This document shows, one piece after another, positions 20,618 through 28,957 of a stretch of DNA of 62,602 nucleotides. The notes beneath the pieces are model-generated. The model was not told where the DNA came from and did no database searches. It saw nothing but the letters and a program-made list of their open reading frames with translations. Source of the stretch: an uncultured Verrucomicrobia subdivision 3 bacterium (GTDB lineage: Bacteria; Verrucomicrobiota; Verrucomicrobiia; Limisphaerales; UBA11358); the NCBI GenBank assembly GCA_903865745.1, contig CAIPKV010000073.1:1-62602 (forward strand). Direction: 5' to 3'. A program made the position numbers and the translations under genes. Position 1 is the stretch's first letter. Every line of letters begins with the position of its first letter.

Positions 20618-22123
20618 ATGGCATCCTCGACGCACATTGAAAACCCCGACGTCATTCTGATCGGTAGCGGCGTCATGTCCGCCAATCTCGCAGCCTTGCT
20701 CAAGCGCCTCGACCCAGGGATCAGGATTCAGCTTTATGAAGTCACCGACGGACTCGCCCAAGAAAGTTCGGATGGCTGGAATAATGCCGGCACCGGGCAC
20801 GCGGGCATTTGCGAGCTGAGCTACACGCCGAAGCGGGAGGCGGATGGGTCGGTGAATGTCAGCAAGGCGATCGAGATCTTCGAGCAGTTCGAGCACTCGA
20901 AGCAGTTCTGGAGTTACGCCGTTGCGAGCGGCATGGTGAAGCGTCCTAAGGAATTCATTAACTCCGTCCAGCATATCAGTTTCGTGCATGGCGCGGCACA
21001 GGTTGATTTTCTGAAAGCCCGGCACGCCGGGATGGCGGCGCACCATTTCTTCCACGAAATGGAATACTCCACCGACCGCGCCACCATCGCGGGCTGGGCT
21101 CCGTTGCTGCTCGAAGGCCGCAGCGACGTGCCTATCGCCGCGACGAAGATGGACGCGGGGACGGATGTAAACTTCGGCGAGATTTCGCGCAAGCTACTAA
21201 ACTGGCTGGGCGAGCAGGAGGGATGCGGTATCGCGTCCGGCCATCGCGTCGTCGGCCTGAAGAAAAGCAGCACGGGTTGGGAAGTGCGTGCAAAAAATCT
21301 CGCAACCGGGGAAGTCCGCGAGAACCGCACGAAGTTCGTCTTCGTTGGTGCCGGCGGCGGCAGTCTACCGTTGCTGCAAAAATCCGGCATCCCAGAAGCC
21401 AAGGGTCTGGGCGGCTTTCCCATCGGCGGGCAATGGCTCATCTGCGACAATCCGGAGATCGTCAGCCAGCATCAGGCGAAAGTCTATGGCCAAGCGCTTG
21501 ATGCCGCGCCGACGATGGCGGTGCCGCATCTCGACACGCGGATTCTCGATGGAAAAAAGACGCTGCTCTTCGGCCCGTTTGCCGCGTGGACGACCAAGTT
21601 TCTCCACAAGCAAGGCAGCCTCACTGATCTGCCTTTCTCCGTCCGACCGGACAATCTCGCCACGCTCCTCAATATCGGAATCCACAATCTTGATCTCGTC
21701 CGCTATCTCGTGCAGCAAGGCACGCAAAGCATGGCGGATCGCATGGAAGTCCTCCGCGTTTTTTATCCCGGTGCCCAGGCCCAGGATTGGAAATTGATTG
21801 ACGCCGGCATCCGGGTGCAGGCAATCAAAAAGACCGATGGCCAGGCTGGCATCGTCCATTATGGCACCGAGGTGATCACCGACGCGAACCGTTCTATCTC
21901 TGCTCTGCTCGGCGCCTCACCCGGTGCCTCGGTCTCGGTAAACATCGTGCTCGAAGTCATCAAGAAATGTTTTCCGCAACTGCTGTCCAGCAGCGATGGC
22001 CGAGGGCGGATGAAGGCGATGATCCCTACCTATGACGAAGACATCAAGCTGCCCGAGAACGCCGCGCGCTTCCGTGAAGTCAGTCAACGTGTGGACGAAA
22101 TGCTTGGGCTTCGCTCTCCCTGA
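20618..22123 (+). CDS. mqo: Malate:quinone oxidoreductase
   Basis: 501 residues. The FAD-binding Rossmann motif VILIGSGVMSANLAALL opens the protein, followed by SSDGWNNAGTGHAGICELSYTP, GGQWLICDNPEIV, KTLLFGPFAAWTTKFL and the end block ITDANRSISALLGASPGASVSVNIVLEV, all Mqo family landmarks. It oxidises malate to oxaloacetate and passes electrons to quinone at the inner membrane. It lies 31 bp after rhaT and 36 bp before the aldolase start, so it is embedded in the rhamnose operon, which is not a usual place for it. Mqo would feed oxaloacetate to the TCA cycle and gluconeogenesis during growth on C3 products of rhamnose; a changed substrate cannot be excluded from sequence. Confidence 0.93.
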   Translation: MASSTHIENPDVILIGSGVMSANLAALLKRLDPGIRIQLYEVTDGLAQESSDGWNNAGTGHAGICELSYTPKREADGSVNVSKAIEIFEQFEHSKQFWSYAVASGMVKRPKEFINSVQHISFVHGAAQVDFLKARHAGMAAHHFFHEMEYSTDRATIAGWAPLLLEGRSDVPIAATKMDAGTDVNFGEISRKLLNWLGEQEGCGIASGHRVVGLKKSSTGWEVRAKNLATGEVRENRTKFVFVGAGGGSLPLLQKSGIPEAKGLGGFPIGGQWLICDNPEIVSQHQAKVYGQALDAAPTMAVPHLDTRILDGKKTLLFGPFAAWTTKFLHKQGSLTDLPFSVRPDNLATLLNIGIHNLDLVRYLVQQGTQSMADRMEVLRVFYPGAQAQDWKLIDAGIRVQAIKKTDGQAGIVHYGTEVITDANRSISALLGASPGASVSVNIVLEVIKKCFPQLLSSSDGRGRMKAMIPTYDEDIKLPENAARFREVSQRVDEMLGLRSP

Positions 22124-22159
22124 TTGCAACGACCCACGCGCCAGAACAACAATTTTCAC

Positions 22160-23458
22160 ATGAAAACCATTCCCACCGCCCCGCGCACATTTCTCCATCC
22201 GCGTGATGAAATCATGCGCATGATGGAGCGCATCTATCGCTACCGGATGACCACCACGTCCGGCGGTAATCTCTCGATTCGCGAACTCAACGGCGACATC
22301 TGGATCACGCCTGCTCGCGTGGACAAGGGCAGCCTGCGCCGCGAAGACATCGTCTGCGTCCGCGCGGACGGACGACGTGAGGGATTGCATCCGCCGTCCA
22401 GCGAACTGCCTTTCCATCAGGCCATCTATCAGCAGCGGCCAGATCTGGGCGGCATCGTGCATGCGCACGCAGTCGCGCTCGTGGCCTTCAGTGTTTGTCG
22501 TCGGGTGCCAGATACGCGGTTGTTTCCGCAGGCACGCCACGTTTGCGGTGCAGCTGGATTTGCTCCTTACGCCTTGCCGGGCAGCACGGCGTTGGGAGAG
22601 AACATCGCCCGAACCTTCGCCGAGGGTTTCAATTGTGTGGTGCTGGAGAACCACGGTGTCGTCTGCGCCGGGGAAAATCTTCAGCGCGCCTTCGAGCGTT
22701 TTGAAACGCTGGAGTTCACGGCCAAGACCATCATTAAAGCCAGCCAGCTCGGTGAAGTTCGCTACCTGAATGATGAGCAGGTGGCGCAACGGCATGGAAT
22801 CGCACTGCCGCAGTTCACGCCCACCGCTGCCGGCGAGGAGGAAAACGAACTTCGCCGCCAGCTTGCCAACTTCCTGCAACGCGGCTATCGGCAACGGTTG
22901 CTGATCAGCACCGAAGGCAGTTTTTCGGCACGGCTTGCCGATGGCTCGATGCTCATCACGCCTTCGCGTGCAGATCGCGGCTTGATTGGTATCGCCGACC
23001 TGGTGCTGGTGCGCGATGGCGCGGCGGAGGCGGGCCGTCTGCCGAGCCGGGCGGCGCAATTACACGCCGCAATTTACCGTCGTCACCCGAAGGTGCGGGC
23101 CATTGTCAACGCGCTACCCGTGAACGCGACCGCCTTCAGCGTCACCGACTCCCATCTGGATAGTCGCACAATTCCCGAGAGCTATCTTTTTCTCAAGGAT
23201 GTGGCGCGCGTGCCGTTCGGGGAACAATACAAGGACGGACAGGCGGTCGCGGAACGGCTGTCGCCCGAAAATCCGGTTGCTCTCATTGAGAACGACGGTG
23301 TGCTGGTCTGCGGCACCAGCGTGCTCGATGCCTTTGACCGGCTGGAAGTGCTGGAGACGACCGCCGAGGCGATCATCAACAGCCGACCGCTGGGGAAAGT
23401 TGTCCCCATGTCTGACGCGATTATTGCGGAACTGACCGCCGCCTTTTCCACGAAGTAA
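22160..23458 (+). CDS. Tandem class II aldolase/adducin protein (rhamnulose-1-phosphate aldolase candidate)
   Basis: 432 residues from ATG 22160, made of two class II aldolase/adducin domains. The first (about 1-205) has the full active site: [12 protein letters not shown] phosphate-binding loop, Glu82 in SSELPFHQ, His101 and His103 in the HAH pair, and His165 in LENHGVV. The second (about 230-432) keeps the fold pattern ([36 protein letters not shown]) but the equivalent positions are Ala298, Asn317, Leu319 and Asp379, so it has lost every metal and acid residue. The first half probably cleaves L-rhamnulose-1-phosphate to DHAP and L-lactaldehyde; this is inferred from its position before rhamnulokinase, since no separate rhaD is visible. 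The inactive half may be structural, because these enzymes normally assemble as tetramers. Confidence 0.85.
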   Translation: MKTIPTAPRTFLHPRDEIMRMMERIYRYRMTTTSGGNLSIRELNGDIWITPARVDKGSLRREDIVCVRADGRREGLHPPSSELPFHQAIYQQRPDLGGIVHAHAVALVAFSVCRRVPDTRLFPQARHVCGAAGFAPYALPGSTALGENIARTFAEGFNCVVLENHGVVCAGENLQRAFERFETLEFTAKTIIKASQLGEVRYLNDEQVAQRHGIALPQFTPTAAGEEENELRRQLANFLQRGYRQRLLISTEGSFSARLADGSMLITPSRADRGLIGIADLVLVRDGAAEAGRLPSRAAQLHAAIYRRHPKVRAIVNALPVNATAFSVTDSHLDSRTIPESYLFLKDVARVPFGEQYKDGQAVAERLSPENPVALIENDGVLVCGTSVLDAFDRLEVLETTAEAIINSRPLGKVVPMSDAIIAELTAAFSTK

Positions 23459-23469
23459 ATCCATCAACC

Positions 23470-24948
23470 ATGAAAGAAAAAGTTTATCTGGCAGTTGACC
23501 TCGGCGCCGAAAGCGGGCGCGTGATGGCCGGCCTTTGGAACGGACGCAAACTTCGACTGGAAGAAATCCATCGCTTCCCGACCGGCGGCGTTTATCTCGG
23601 CGAAACCTACCGCTGGGACGTGTTGCGGCTGTGGTCGGAAATCCAGATCGGCCTCACGCTGGCCGGCAAGAAATATGGCAAACGAATCATCTCTGTCGGC
23701 GCAGATACCTGGGGCGTGGACTTCGTGCTGCTAAATAAACAGGATGAAATCCTTGGCCAGCCTTACCACTACCGTGATGTCCGCACGCGCGGTGCCTTGG
23801 AACGCACCTTCAAAAAAGTTCCGCGCGCGGAAATCTTCAAACAGACCGGATTGCAATTCATGGAGCTAAACTCGCTCTATCAATTGCTCGCGTGGAAACA
23901 AAATTCACCCGCCATTCTTGATACTGCCGACACGCTGCTCTTCATGCCGGACTTTTTGCACTGGGCCATGTGCGGTGCGAAGCGGGCCGAGTTCACCGTC
24001 GCCTCGACGTCACAATGCGTGCATCCACTCAAGCGTGACTGGTCGCTGCCACTATTCAAGAAGCTTGGTTTGCCCACACATTTCCTGCCGAAGATTGTCC
24101 CGCCCGGCACAACGCTGGGCAAGTTCCGAAAATCCCTCGCCGAGCGCACTGGGCTGACGGGCGTGAAAGTCGTCACGCCGCCGTCGCACGACACCGCTTC
24201 CGCTATTGCGGGCGTGCCGACGGTGAACACGGGCAAGGCGAATTGGGCTTACATCAGTTCTGGCACCTGGTCGCTCATGGGCGTGGAAGTGAAGCAGGCT
24301 AATTTGTCGCCGCGCGCGCTGGAGCTTAACATGACCAACGAAGGCGGGGTGGACGGCACCTATCGCCTGCTCAAAAACATCATGGGTCTTTGGCTGGTGC
24401 AGCAGTGCAAGCGCTCGTTCGACGCGGCGGGCCGGAAATATGATTACGTCCAGATTGCTGAACTTGCGACGAAGGCGAAACCGTTCCGCTCCACCTTGAA
24501 CCTCAACGACGCGCGCTTTTTCAATCCGCCAGATATGCCGAAAGCGATTCAGGCTTTCTGCCGCGAGACGAAACAGCCCGTGCCAAAAACCGATGGTGAA
24601 CTGATGCGGTGCTGTTACGAAAGTCTCGCGCTCAAGTATCGCGAAGTCCTCGGCTCACTCGAAGAACTCACCGGCGAAAAAACCGAAGCCATCCACATCG
24701 TCGGCGGCGGTTCGCAGAATAAATTCTTGAGCCAGCTTGCGGCGGACGCCTGCCAGCGGCCAGTCATTACCGGACCGGTCGAAGCTACGGCCATGGGCAA
24801 TCTCCTGACCCAAATTCGCGCCGACGGCGAATTGAGTTCTTTGGCCGAGATGCGTGAAGTGGTTCGGGTGTCCAGCGAGGTTCAACATTACGAACCGTCG
24901 GACGGGAATCATTTTGCCTCAGCTTCGGATATATTTGGATGTAAATGA
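23470..24948 (+). CDS. rhaB: Rhamnulokinase
   Basis: 492 residues, near the 489 of E. coli RhaB. It belongs to the FGGY kinase family: N-terminal YLAVDLGAESGRVMAG, GADTWGVDFVLL, YHYRDVRT, the middle SHDTASAIAGVP and YISSGTWSLMGVE, and the C-terminal IHIVGGGSQNKFLSQLAADA ATP-binding block. It phosphorylates L-rhamnulose at O1 using ATP. The gene starts 11 bp after the aldolase and 12 bp before the GlpX-like gene, so the order isomerase, transporter, mqo, aldolase, kinase, phosphatase is a single compact operon. Confidence 0.96.
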   Translation: MKEKVYLAVDLGAESGRVMAGLWNGRKLRLEEIHRFPTGGVYLGETYRWDVLRLWSEIQIGLTLAGKKYGKRIISVGADTWGVDFVLLNKQDEILGQPYHYRDVRTRGALERTFKKVPRAEIFKQTGLQFMELNSLYQLLAWKQNSPAILDTADTLLFMPDFLHWAMCGAKRAEFTVASTSQCVHPLKRDWSLPLFKKLGLPTHFLPKIVPPGTTLGKFRKSLAERTGLTGVKVVTPPSHDTASAIAGVPTVNTGKANWAYISSGTWSLMGVEVKQANLSPRALELNMTNEGGVDGTYRLLKNIMGLWLVQQCKRSFDAAGRKYDYVQIAELATKAKPFRSTLNLNDARFFNPPDMPKAIQAFCRETKQPVPKTDGELMRCCYESLALKYREVLGSLEELTGEKTEAIHIVGGGSQNKFLSQLAADACQRPVITGPVEATAMGNLLTQIRADGELSSLAEMREVVRVSSEVQHYEPSDGNHFASASDIFGCK

Positions 24949-24960
24949 ACTTTTCAACTT

Positions 24961-26025
24961 ATGAATCAACCATTTTCTCTTACCAGCTCTGATCCCGAAC
25001 GAACACTTGAATACGAATTTGTGCGTGCTACTGAAAATGCGGCGCTCAATGTCCTGCAATGGCTTGGACGTGGGGAAAAGGAAATGGCCGATGCCGCCGC
25101 GTGCGATGCCATAAATGGCGTCTTCGATCTCGTGGACATACGTGGCGAGGTCGTCATCGGCGAAGGCATCAAAGACAACGCGCCCGGCATATTTCTTGGC
25201 GACCGCCTGGGTAATTGGAAGCCGGATGCACCACTGTTCGACATCGCCCTCGATCCCGTGGATGGCACCTCCAATCTGGCCAATGGTCTGCCGCATTCCA
25301 TCTCCGTGATGGCCGCCAGCGAGCGATGCAACGGTCAGGCCCGTTCAATGAAAGACTTGCCAGCGTTTTATTCGGACAAATTGGCCTTTGGCCCGGCGGT
25401 GGTGAAGGCCATGCAAGGCGGTTTGGAGCCGATTCAAATCGATGATCCGCTGGAAAAAACGTTGCCGCGGGTGGCTGAGGCTTTGGGTAAACGGGTGCAG
25501 GAACTCGTCGTGTGCACCATGAATCGTCCGCGGCACGCTGAGCTCATCAAGGAAATCCGCCGCGCCGGTTCCGCCTTGCGTTTGATCAGCGATGGCGACA
25601 TCGCGGCTGCAGTGGCACCCTCGCTGCCGGATTCGGGCGTGGATCTCTATATGGGCATCGGCGGTTCGCCCGAAGGCGTGCTGGCGGCGGCGGCGTTGCG
25701 CGCATTGGGTGGCGATATGTTGCTGCGGATGTGGCCGCGCGATGATGCTGAGCGCAAGGAATTGCTTGGCCAGATGACCGAGGCGGAGTTGAGTCGGGTT
25801 TTCCGTTCCAGTGATTTGGTCACAGGCGAAAGCGCAGTTTTCTGCGCCACCGGAATTAGTGACAGCGCGATGTTGCCGGGCGTAAAACTAATGGGCAAAA
25901 AGGCGATCACCCATTCAATCCTCATGCGCGCCCGGAGTCGCACGGTGCGCTACATCCGAGCCGTGCATGATCTGGAAACCAAGACCATTCACTTGCGAAG
26001 CGTGCATCGGGAGCAAAAGCTTTAA
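24961..26025 (+). CDS. glpX: Class II fructose-1,6-bisphosphatase (GlpX type)
   Basis: 354 residues. Family landmarks are RATENAALNVLQWLGRGEKEMADAAA (shown in part), EVVIGEGIKDNAPGI, the metal-binding DIALDPVDGTSNLANG, RLISDGDIAAAVAP and MGIGGSPEGVLAAAALRALGG. It hydrolyses fructose-1,6-bisphosphate to fructose-6-phosphate in gluconeogenesis. Bacterial GlpX proteins are about 330-340 residues, so this one is slightly long, mainly at the termini. It is the last intact gene of the rhamnose operon. DHAP from the aldolase would need this enzyme to be turned into hexose, which gives a metabolic reason for its location. Confidence 0.92.
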   Translation: MNQPFSLTSSDPERTLEYEFVRATENAALNVLQWLGRGEKEMADAAACDAINGVFDLVDIRGEVVIGEGIKDNAPGIFLGDRLGNWKPDAPLFDIALDPVDGTSNLANGLPHSISVMAASERCNGQARSMKDLPAFYSDKLAFGPAVVKAMQGGLEPIQIDDPLEKTLPRVAEALGKRVQELVVCTMNRPRHAELIKEIRRAGSALRLISDGDIAAAVAPSLPDSGVDLYMGIGGSPEGVLAAAALRALGGDMLLRMWPRDDAERKELLGQMTEAELSRVFRSSDLVTGESAVFCATGISDSAMLPGVKLMGKKAITHSILMRARSRTVRYIRAVHDLETKTIHLRSVHREQKL

Positions 26026-26033
26026 GGAATACC

Positions 26034-26397
26034 ATGCAACTTGATCCGGCGGCGGTTAAAAAATTGTTCGGGAGGTGATGGCTAAACGCATCGGTGCGGC
26101 CACGCCAATTTCCGCCGCAGCGAAAGTCGGTTTCTTCGTGGATGGCGGCGAATGCAGCATCAATCCGCACGATGACATTTGCAAAAGGGAGATCATGCTC
26201 GTCGGCAGTTGGCCATACAATATCCGAATGTCTACCACTTTCTGCAACTGGCGGCACGGATTGGTATTCCGGTGAAAAAATTACTCACCCATCGCTTTCC
26301 GTTGGACCGCATCGCCGAGGCGTTCCAGACGAACATCCGGCAGGAAGGCATTAAAATCGTGGTCGAAAACCAGAACTTCCACCCTCGGTGCCCATAA
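26034..26397 (+). pseudogene. Decayed zinc-type alcohol dehydrogenase remnant
   Basis: No intact frame is present, but pieces of a medium-chain dehydrogenase/reductase can be read. A short frame from ATG 26034 (QLDPAAVKKLFG) stops at once. From about 26075 a second frame reads AKRIGAAT, then KVGFFVDGGECSINPHDD and REIMLVGSWPYN, the end of a nucleotide-binding domain. The frame then shifts at about 26215 to YPNVYHFLQLAARIGIPV and LTHRFPLDRIAEAFQTN, the usual C-terminus of this family. At least one frameshift and an internal deletion are therefore present. Standing just behind the rhamnose operon, the original enzyme may have processed lactaldehyde or a related alcohol; this is a guess from position. 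Confidence 0.7.
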
Positions 26398-26654
26398 ATC
26401 TTAATCTGGACTCACCGTGAATCATCTCTCTCTTCTCGTGAACAACACTCCCCGCGCGAAATCTTAAACAGAAAAGCCCCGGAGCCGGGCAGTTTGTCAC
26501 AGGTGGAGGCCGGATGGTATATAGACGGCACGACCTTGACAAACTGACTGGCGACATACCATTGAATCTGGATTCGCGCGCGTCCTGATTGGTGCGACTA
26601 CGCCCCTCAACGGAATGACTTTGGGTTAATAAGTGAAACGTAGATTTCCGCACG
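26398..26654. other. Intergenic junction between rhamnose operon and accessory island
   Basis: 257 bp without a supportable gene, lying between the plus-strand catabolic operon and the minus-strand TraM-like gene. It contains a small GC-rich hairpin (described separately). No second copy of the serine tRNA 3' end found at 34946-34974 is visible here, so the left edge of the island cannot be placed. Confidence 0.5.
26471..26491 (-). terminator. Possible Rho-independent terminator of the tra-like operon
   Basis: On the minus strand the sequence reads GCCCGGCTCCGGGGCTTTTC, a short GC stem (GCCC with GGGC) around a six-base loop followed by four Ts. It lies about 165 bp beyond the stop of the TraM-like gene, in the right orientation. 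The stem is short, so confidence is limited. Confidence 0.4.
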
Positions 26655-27248
26655 TCAGCGATATTTGAATGCAATGACCACGCCGACACCGAAACCAATC
26701 ACGATGCCGATAGCAATCAGTCCGAGCAAGGCCAGCCAGTCTCGTCTGATTTGCAAACCGGAGATGCGGGCATCCAGTTCCTCGCAGGTTTTGTGAAATC
26801 TTTCGCTGGCGGCTTTGAGATCGTTCTTTACGCGATGATGGGCGGAAACCCCGTCGTCCAGATGCCTTCTGATATCCATGGCGGTGGCTCCGATTTCCTT
26901 CAGCTGGCTGCGAAACGAACCGGAAGCCTGATTCAAAGCCTCGGTATGAACTTTGACGATGTTGTTTAATTCCCCGGTTTGCTCCTCACCAACGGCGGAA
27001 AGATTACCGATCAGCGCAGCGGTCTGCCGCCGGTATTCGGCCAGATGCAATTCAATCAATTTGCGGGATTCATTGACCGCCTGTGGCACCAGCGCCGCCG
27101 CGCGCCATTGCGCTCGCGTCAGCATCACCAGTTGGACGGGGAATCCATCTTCATCCCCGTCACTCCATTCGACCAAAATCTTCCGCATCCGTTTGGCTTC
27201 TTCGGCGGAAAGCCCGTTGCACAAAAAATCAAAATCCGTGTCCTCCAT
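26655..27248 (-). CDS. TraM-like coiled-coil protein with C-terminal membrane anchor
   Basis: 197 residues from ATG 27248, chosen because a GGAG ribosome site lies just ahead of it; a TTG at 27260 is the alternative. The protein is acidic at the start (EDTDFDFLC, SDGDEDGFP), has a long helical coiled-coil middle, and ends in one membrane segment (LALLGLIAIGIVIGFGVGVVIAF) with a basic tail. IncP plasmid RP4 TraM has a similar plan, a helical protein with a C-terminal transmembrane segment, and follows traL as here. The similarity is in architecture and gene order, not in obvious residues. It starts one base after the TraL-like stop, indicating tight coupling. The TraM role in conjugation is poorly known; it may tether a transfer complex to the membrane. 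Confidence 0.65.
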   Translation of the reverse strand: MEDTDFDFLCNGLSAEEAKRMRKILVEWSDGDEDGFPVQLVMLTRAQWRAAALVPQAVNESRKLIELHLAEYRRQTAALIGNLSAVGEEQTGELNNIVKVHTEALNQASGSFRSQLKEIGATAMDIRRHLDDGVSAHHRVKNDLKAASERFHKTCEELDARISGLQIRRDWLALLGLIAIGIVIGFGVGVVIAFKYR

Positions 27249-27249
27249 A

Positions 27250-28068
27250 TTATTCTCCAAAGTTCAATTGCGGCTGTGGTTCGGCTTTCGCCTTTTCCTT
27301 CGTCGGCACGGATTTTTCCTTGGGAACAAATTCTGTCGGTAACAACAAATCGGCGATGGTGTCGTATTGTCGGAATAATTTCTGCATCGCCCATTGGATT
27401 TCCCCGGCGAGCAACCGCTCCAAGTGACCGGCCTCAACGTGCGACAGTTCGGCAAAGCTCAAACCGCGCTTGGCGATGGCCTCGGCCTTTTCAATCGCCA
27501 GCAAGGTTGTTGGTGTTACGGCTGGCAACGTCACGGACTTCGCGCCGAACTCCAGTAACTGTTTTTCCAGTTGCGAGCCTTTGAACAAATCCCCACGCGC
27601 CTTGGCGGGATTGTTGACAATGCAATAGTCCACGCGGTCGCCCGCATAGAGAAACAGTCGCCCGGCGTTGGTCATGCTCTCCGTGTCGTCAGTCGGGAAC
27701 AGGAAAAATGTCAGTCGCACGCCTTGTTCGGCGCACACGTCCAGCACCTGCAATTCCTCCAAAGCGCCCAAGATCAAAGCGTCGGCCTGGGCGCGAGTGT
27801 CAATGACGTGAACGGGTGCGGAATCTTTCAACACGCGGCGGAACAAGCTTAACAGAGCCGTCTTACTCTCGTGTTCGTTGCCGAGGTGATAGGAGCGCAC
27901 CGCTTGCGGGTGCCGGTTGGCAAATGTGTGATGTCGGTCGTCGAGGTCGGAGCCATTCCACGGCACGCCGAGCTGGTCGAGCCAGGCGGTGCGGAATTCG
28001 GCTTCAAAACTTTTGCCGAGATTGCCTTTGGATTGGGGATTGAGGTGGATGCGTCGGGTGGTGTTCAT
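27250..28068 (-). CDS. TraL-like ParA-family ATPase with altered P-loop
   Basis: 272 residues. The start RRIHLNPQSKGNLGKSF parallels the IHxxLQGKGGVGKS deviant Walker A motif of TraL/ParA ATPases, keeping Lys14, Gly18, Lys19 and Ser20 but with Asn16 in place of the second glycine. Further matches in order are VHVIDTRAQA, the VDYCIVNNPAKARGDLF strand with FKGSQLEK, and the late LSFAELSHVEAGHLERLL and FRQYD. In RP4, TraL lies between traK and traM in the leading operon beside oriT, and the same order is seen here. The C-terminus is a charged tail (KEKSVPTKEKAKAEPQPQ). Its start overlaps the preceding TraK-like stop by ATGA. It may help position the transfer machinery or DNA; whether it binds ATP with Asn16 is open. 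Confidence 0.72.
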   Translation of the reverse strand: MNTTRRIHLNPQSKGNLGKSFEAEFRTAWLDQLGVPWNGSDLDDRHHTFANRHPQAVRSYHLGNEHESKTALLSLFRRVLKDSAPVHVIDTRAQADALILGALEELQVLDVCAEQGVRLTFFLFPTDDTESMTNAGRLFLYAGDRVDYCIVNNPAKARGDLFKGSQLEKQLLEFGAKSVTLPAVTPTTLLAIEKAEAIAKRGLSFAELSHVEAGHLERLLAGEIQWAMQKLFRQYDTIADLLLPTEFVPKEKSVPTKEKAKAEPQPQLNFGE

Positions 28069-28430
28069 AGTTTTGTGGGATCGTTTAGTTTGATGTTTTC
28101 ATGACTCGGTTGCCGGAATGAACGGGGCGTTGGCGTAGCCGCCAGCACCGGCCTGCTGGCCGATGCCGATGGGTTCACCGGAGCCGGTTGCACCATCACT
28201 CCGCCGTCCTCCCAGTGAGGGCGAGCTTGGCGTTTCAGGTAGCGCCGGTAAAATTGGTGCAATCCCTGAAACGTGATGACGCAACCTTTCTCGGTGCGGA
28301 GCAGCGCGGCGATTTCCTGCCATGTCTTGCGGTGCCGGCGTTGTTCGTGAATGAAGTCCACGAACGATTCTAGCCGGCTGCGATACGCGCGCCCGCCGCC
28401 ATGCTGGTCATTTCTGGTTTCCGAATCCAT
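28065..28430 (-). CDS. TraK-like putative oriT-binding protein
   Basis: 121 residues. The front half (ESFVDFIHEQRRHRKTWQEIAALL, FQGLHQFYRRYLKRQARP, both shortened) is a helix-turn-helix-like basic region. The rest is a Pro/Ala-rich tail ending NIKLNDPTKL. RP4 TraK has the same plan: an N-terminal DNA-binding half with a tryptophan-containing helix, a Pro/Ala-rich spacer and a short C-terminal motif of the FNPTPDKKDL kind. It is the first gene of a three-gene operon (TraK-, TraL-, TraM-like), and the 822-bp stretch just upstream carries phased GTTGAA boxes that could be its binding sites. TraK in RP4 binds next to oriT and bends it. The assignment rests on architecture and synteny. Confidence 0.65.
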   Translation of the reverse strand: MDSETRNDQHGGGRAYRSRLESFVDFIHEQRRHRKTWQEIAALLRTEKGCVITFQGLHQFYRRYLKRQARPHWEDGGVMVQPAPVNPSASASRPVLAATPTPRSFRQPSHENIKLNDPTKL

Positions 28431-28530
28431 TCACCGTCAGTTTATCCCGGCCAATGATGGTGGTGTTAGCGAGTAGCGGGCGAGTTGAGGCGGGAAAATG
28501 GGCAAGTTAATGGCGATAACTTTTCTGAGC

Positions 28531-28640
28531 ATTGAAAGGCGTTGAATCGCCGGTTGAAACCGGTTGAACGGTGTTGAACCGTGATGTTGAAAGATGTTGA
28601 ACCGCGTTGAATTCATCAACGCCCTTCAACGCATTTCAAC
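28531..28640. repeat. Helically phased GTTGAA iteron-like array
   Basis: Eight TTGAA-type boxes in direct orientation begin at 28531 (ATTGAA), then GTTGAA at 28541, 28553, 28563, 28573, 28586, 28596 and 28606. Spacing is 10, 12, 10, 10, 13, 10 and 10 bp, close to one helical turn. They are followed by the inverted box TTCAAC at 28625 and 28635, again 10 bp apart, and a partial ATCAAC at 28615. Such a layout is typical of cooperative protein binding on one face of DNA. It begins 101 bp upstream of the TraK-like start codon, so autoregulation or oriT nucleoprotein assembly are likely roles. Confidence 0.8.
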
Positions 28641-28848
28641 ATGGTGATTTCGGCCGCCGGCGCATTGCCGAAAAACCTACGCGAAACCGTAGGGGTGAGG
28701 CGTCCACCTTCAAGCAGACGAATAGGAGGCCAACCCATTTGCATAAAATCCGACCGGTATCGGTCAAACACTAATGTTCATTGCCAACATTGGGCGATGG
28801 TTGATTGGATGAAAATTGATCTCGTGTCGCGCTGATCGTGTCGCGCTG

Positions 28849-28918
28849 AATGTCCGTTTCTGAAACCGGAGCGCAACGAAGCGGCTGTGGAGTAAGCGAG
28901 GTTTTAGAAACGGACATT
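28849..28918. repeat. Inverted repeat with 13-bp perfect arms
   Basis: AATGTCCGTTTCT at 28849-28861 is matched by its exact reverse complement at 28906-28918. Pairing continues inward with GAAACC against GGTTTT (one mismatch), giving about 19 paired positions around a loop of about 32 bases. It sits within the non-coding stretch upstream of the TraK-like operon. MobF relaxases recognise an inverted repeat beside nic, so this is a candidate, but the large loop is not typical of that signal. Confidence 0.6.
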
Positions 28919-28957
28919 GAGGGCGTGACAGACTTGGTTCAGGTCACCTGCCGGTGA

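Noticed and set aside
18122-26025. Bacterial microcompartment for rhamnose metabolism
   Set aside because: No shell proteins, encapsulation peptides or CoA-acylating aldehyde dehydrogenase are in the operon.
26979-27584. Plus-strand protein overlapping the TraM/TraL-like genes
   Set aside because: It is a shadow of the two minus-strand genes, which have ribosome sites, coupling and recognisable architecture.
28531-28640. CRISPR-like or plasmid replication origin array
   Set aside because: Boxes are only six bases with no spacers, and no replication initiator gene is nearby; a protein-binding array is the simpler reading.
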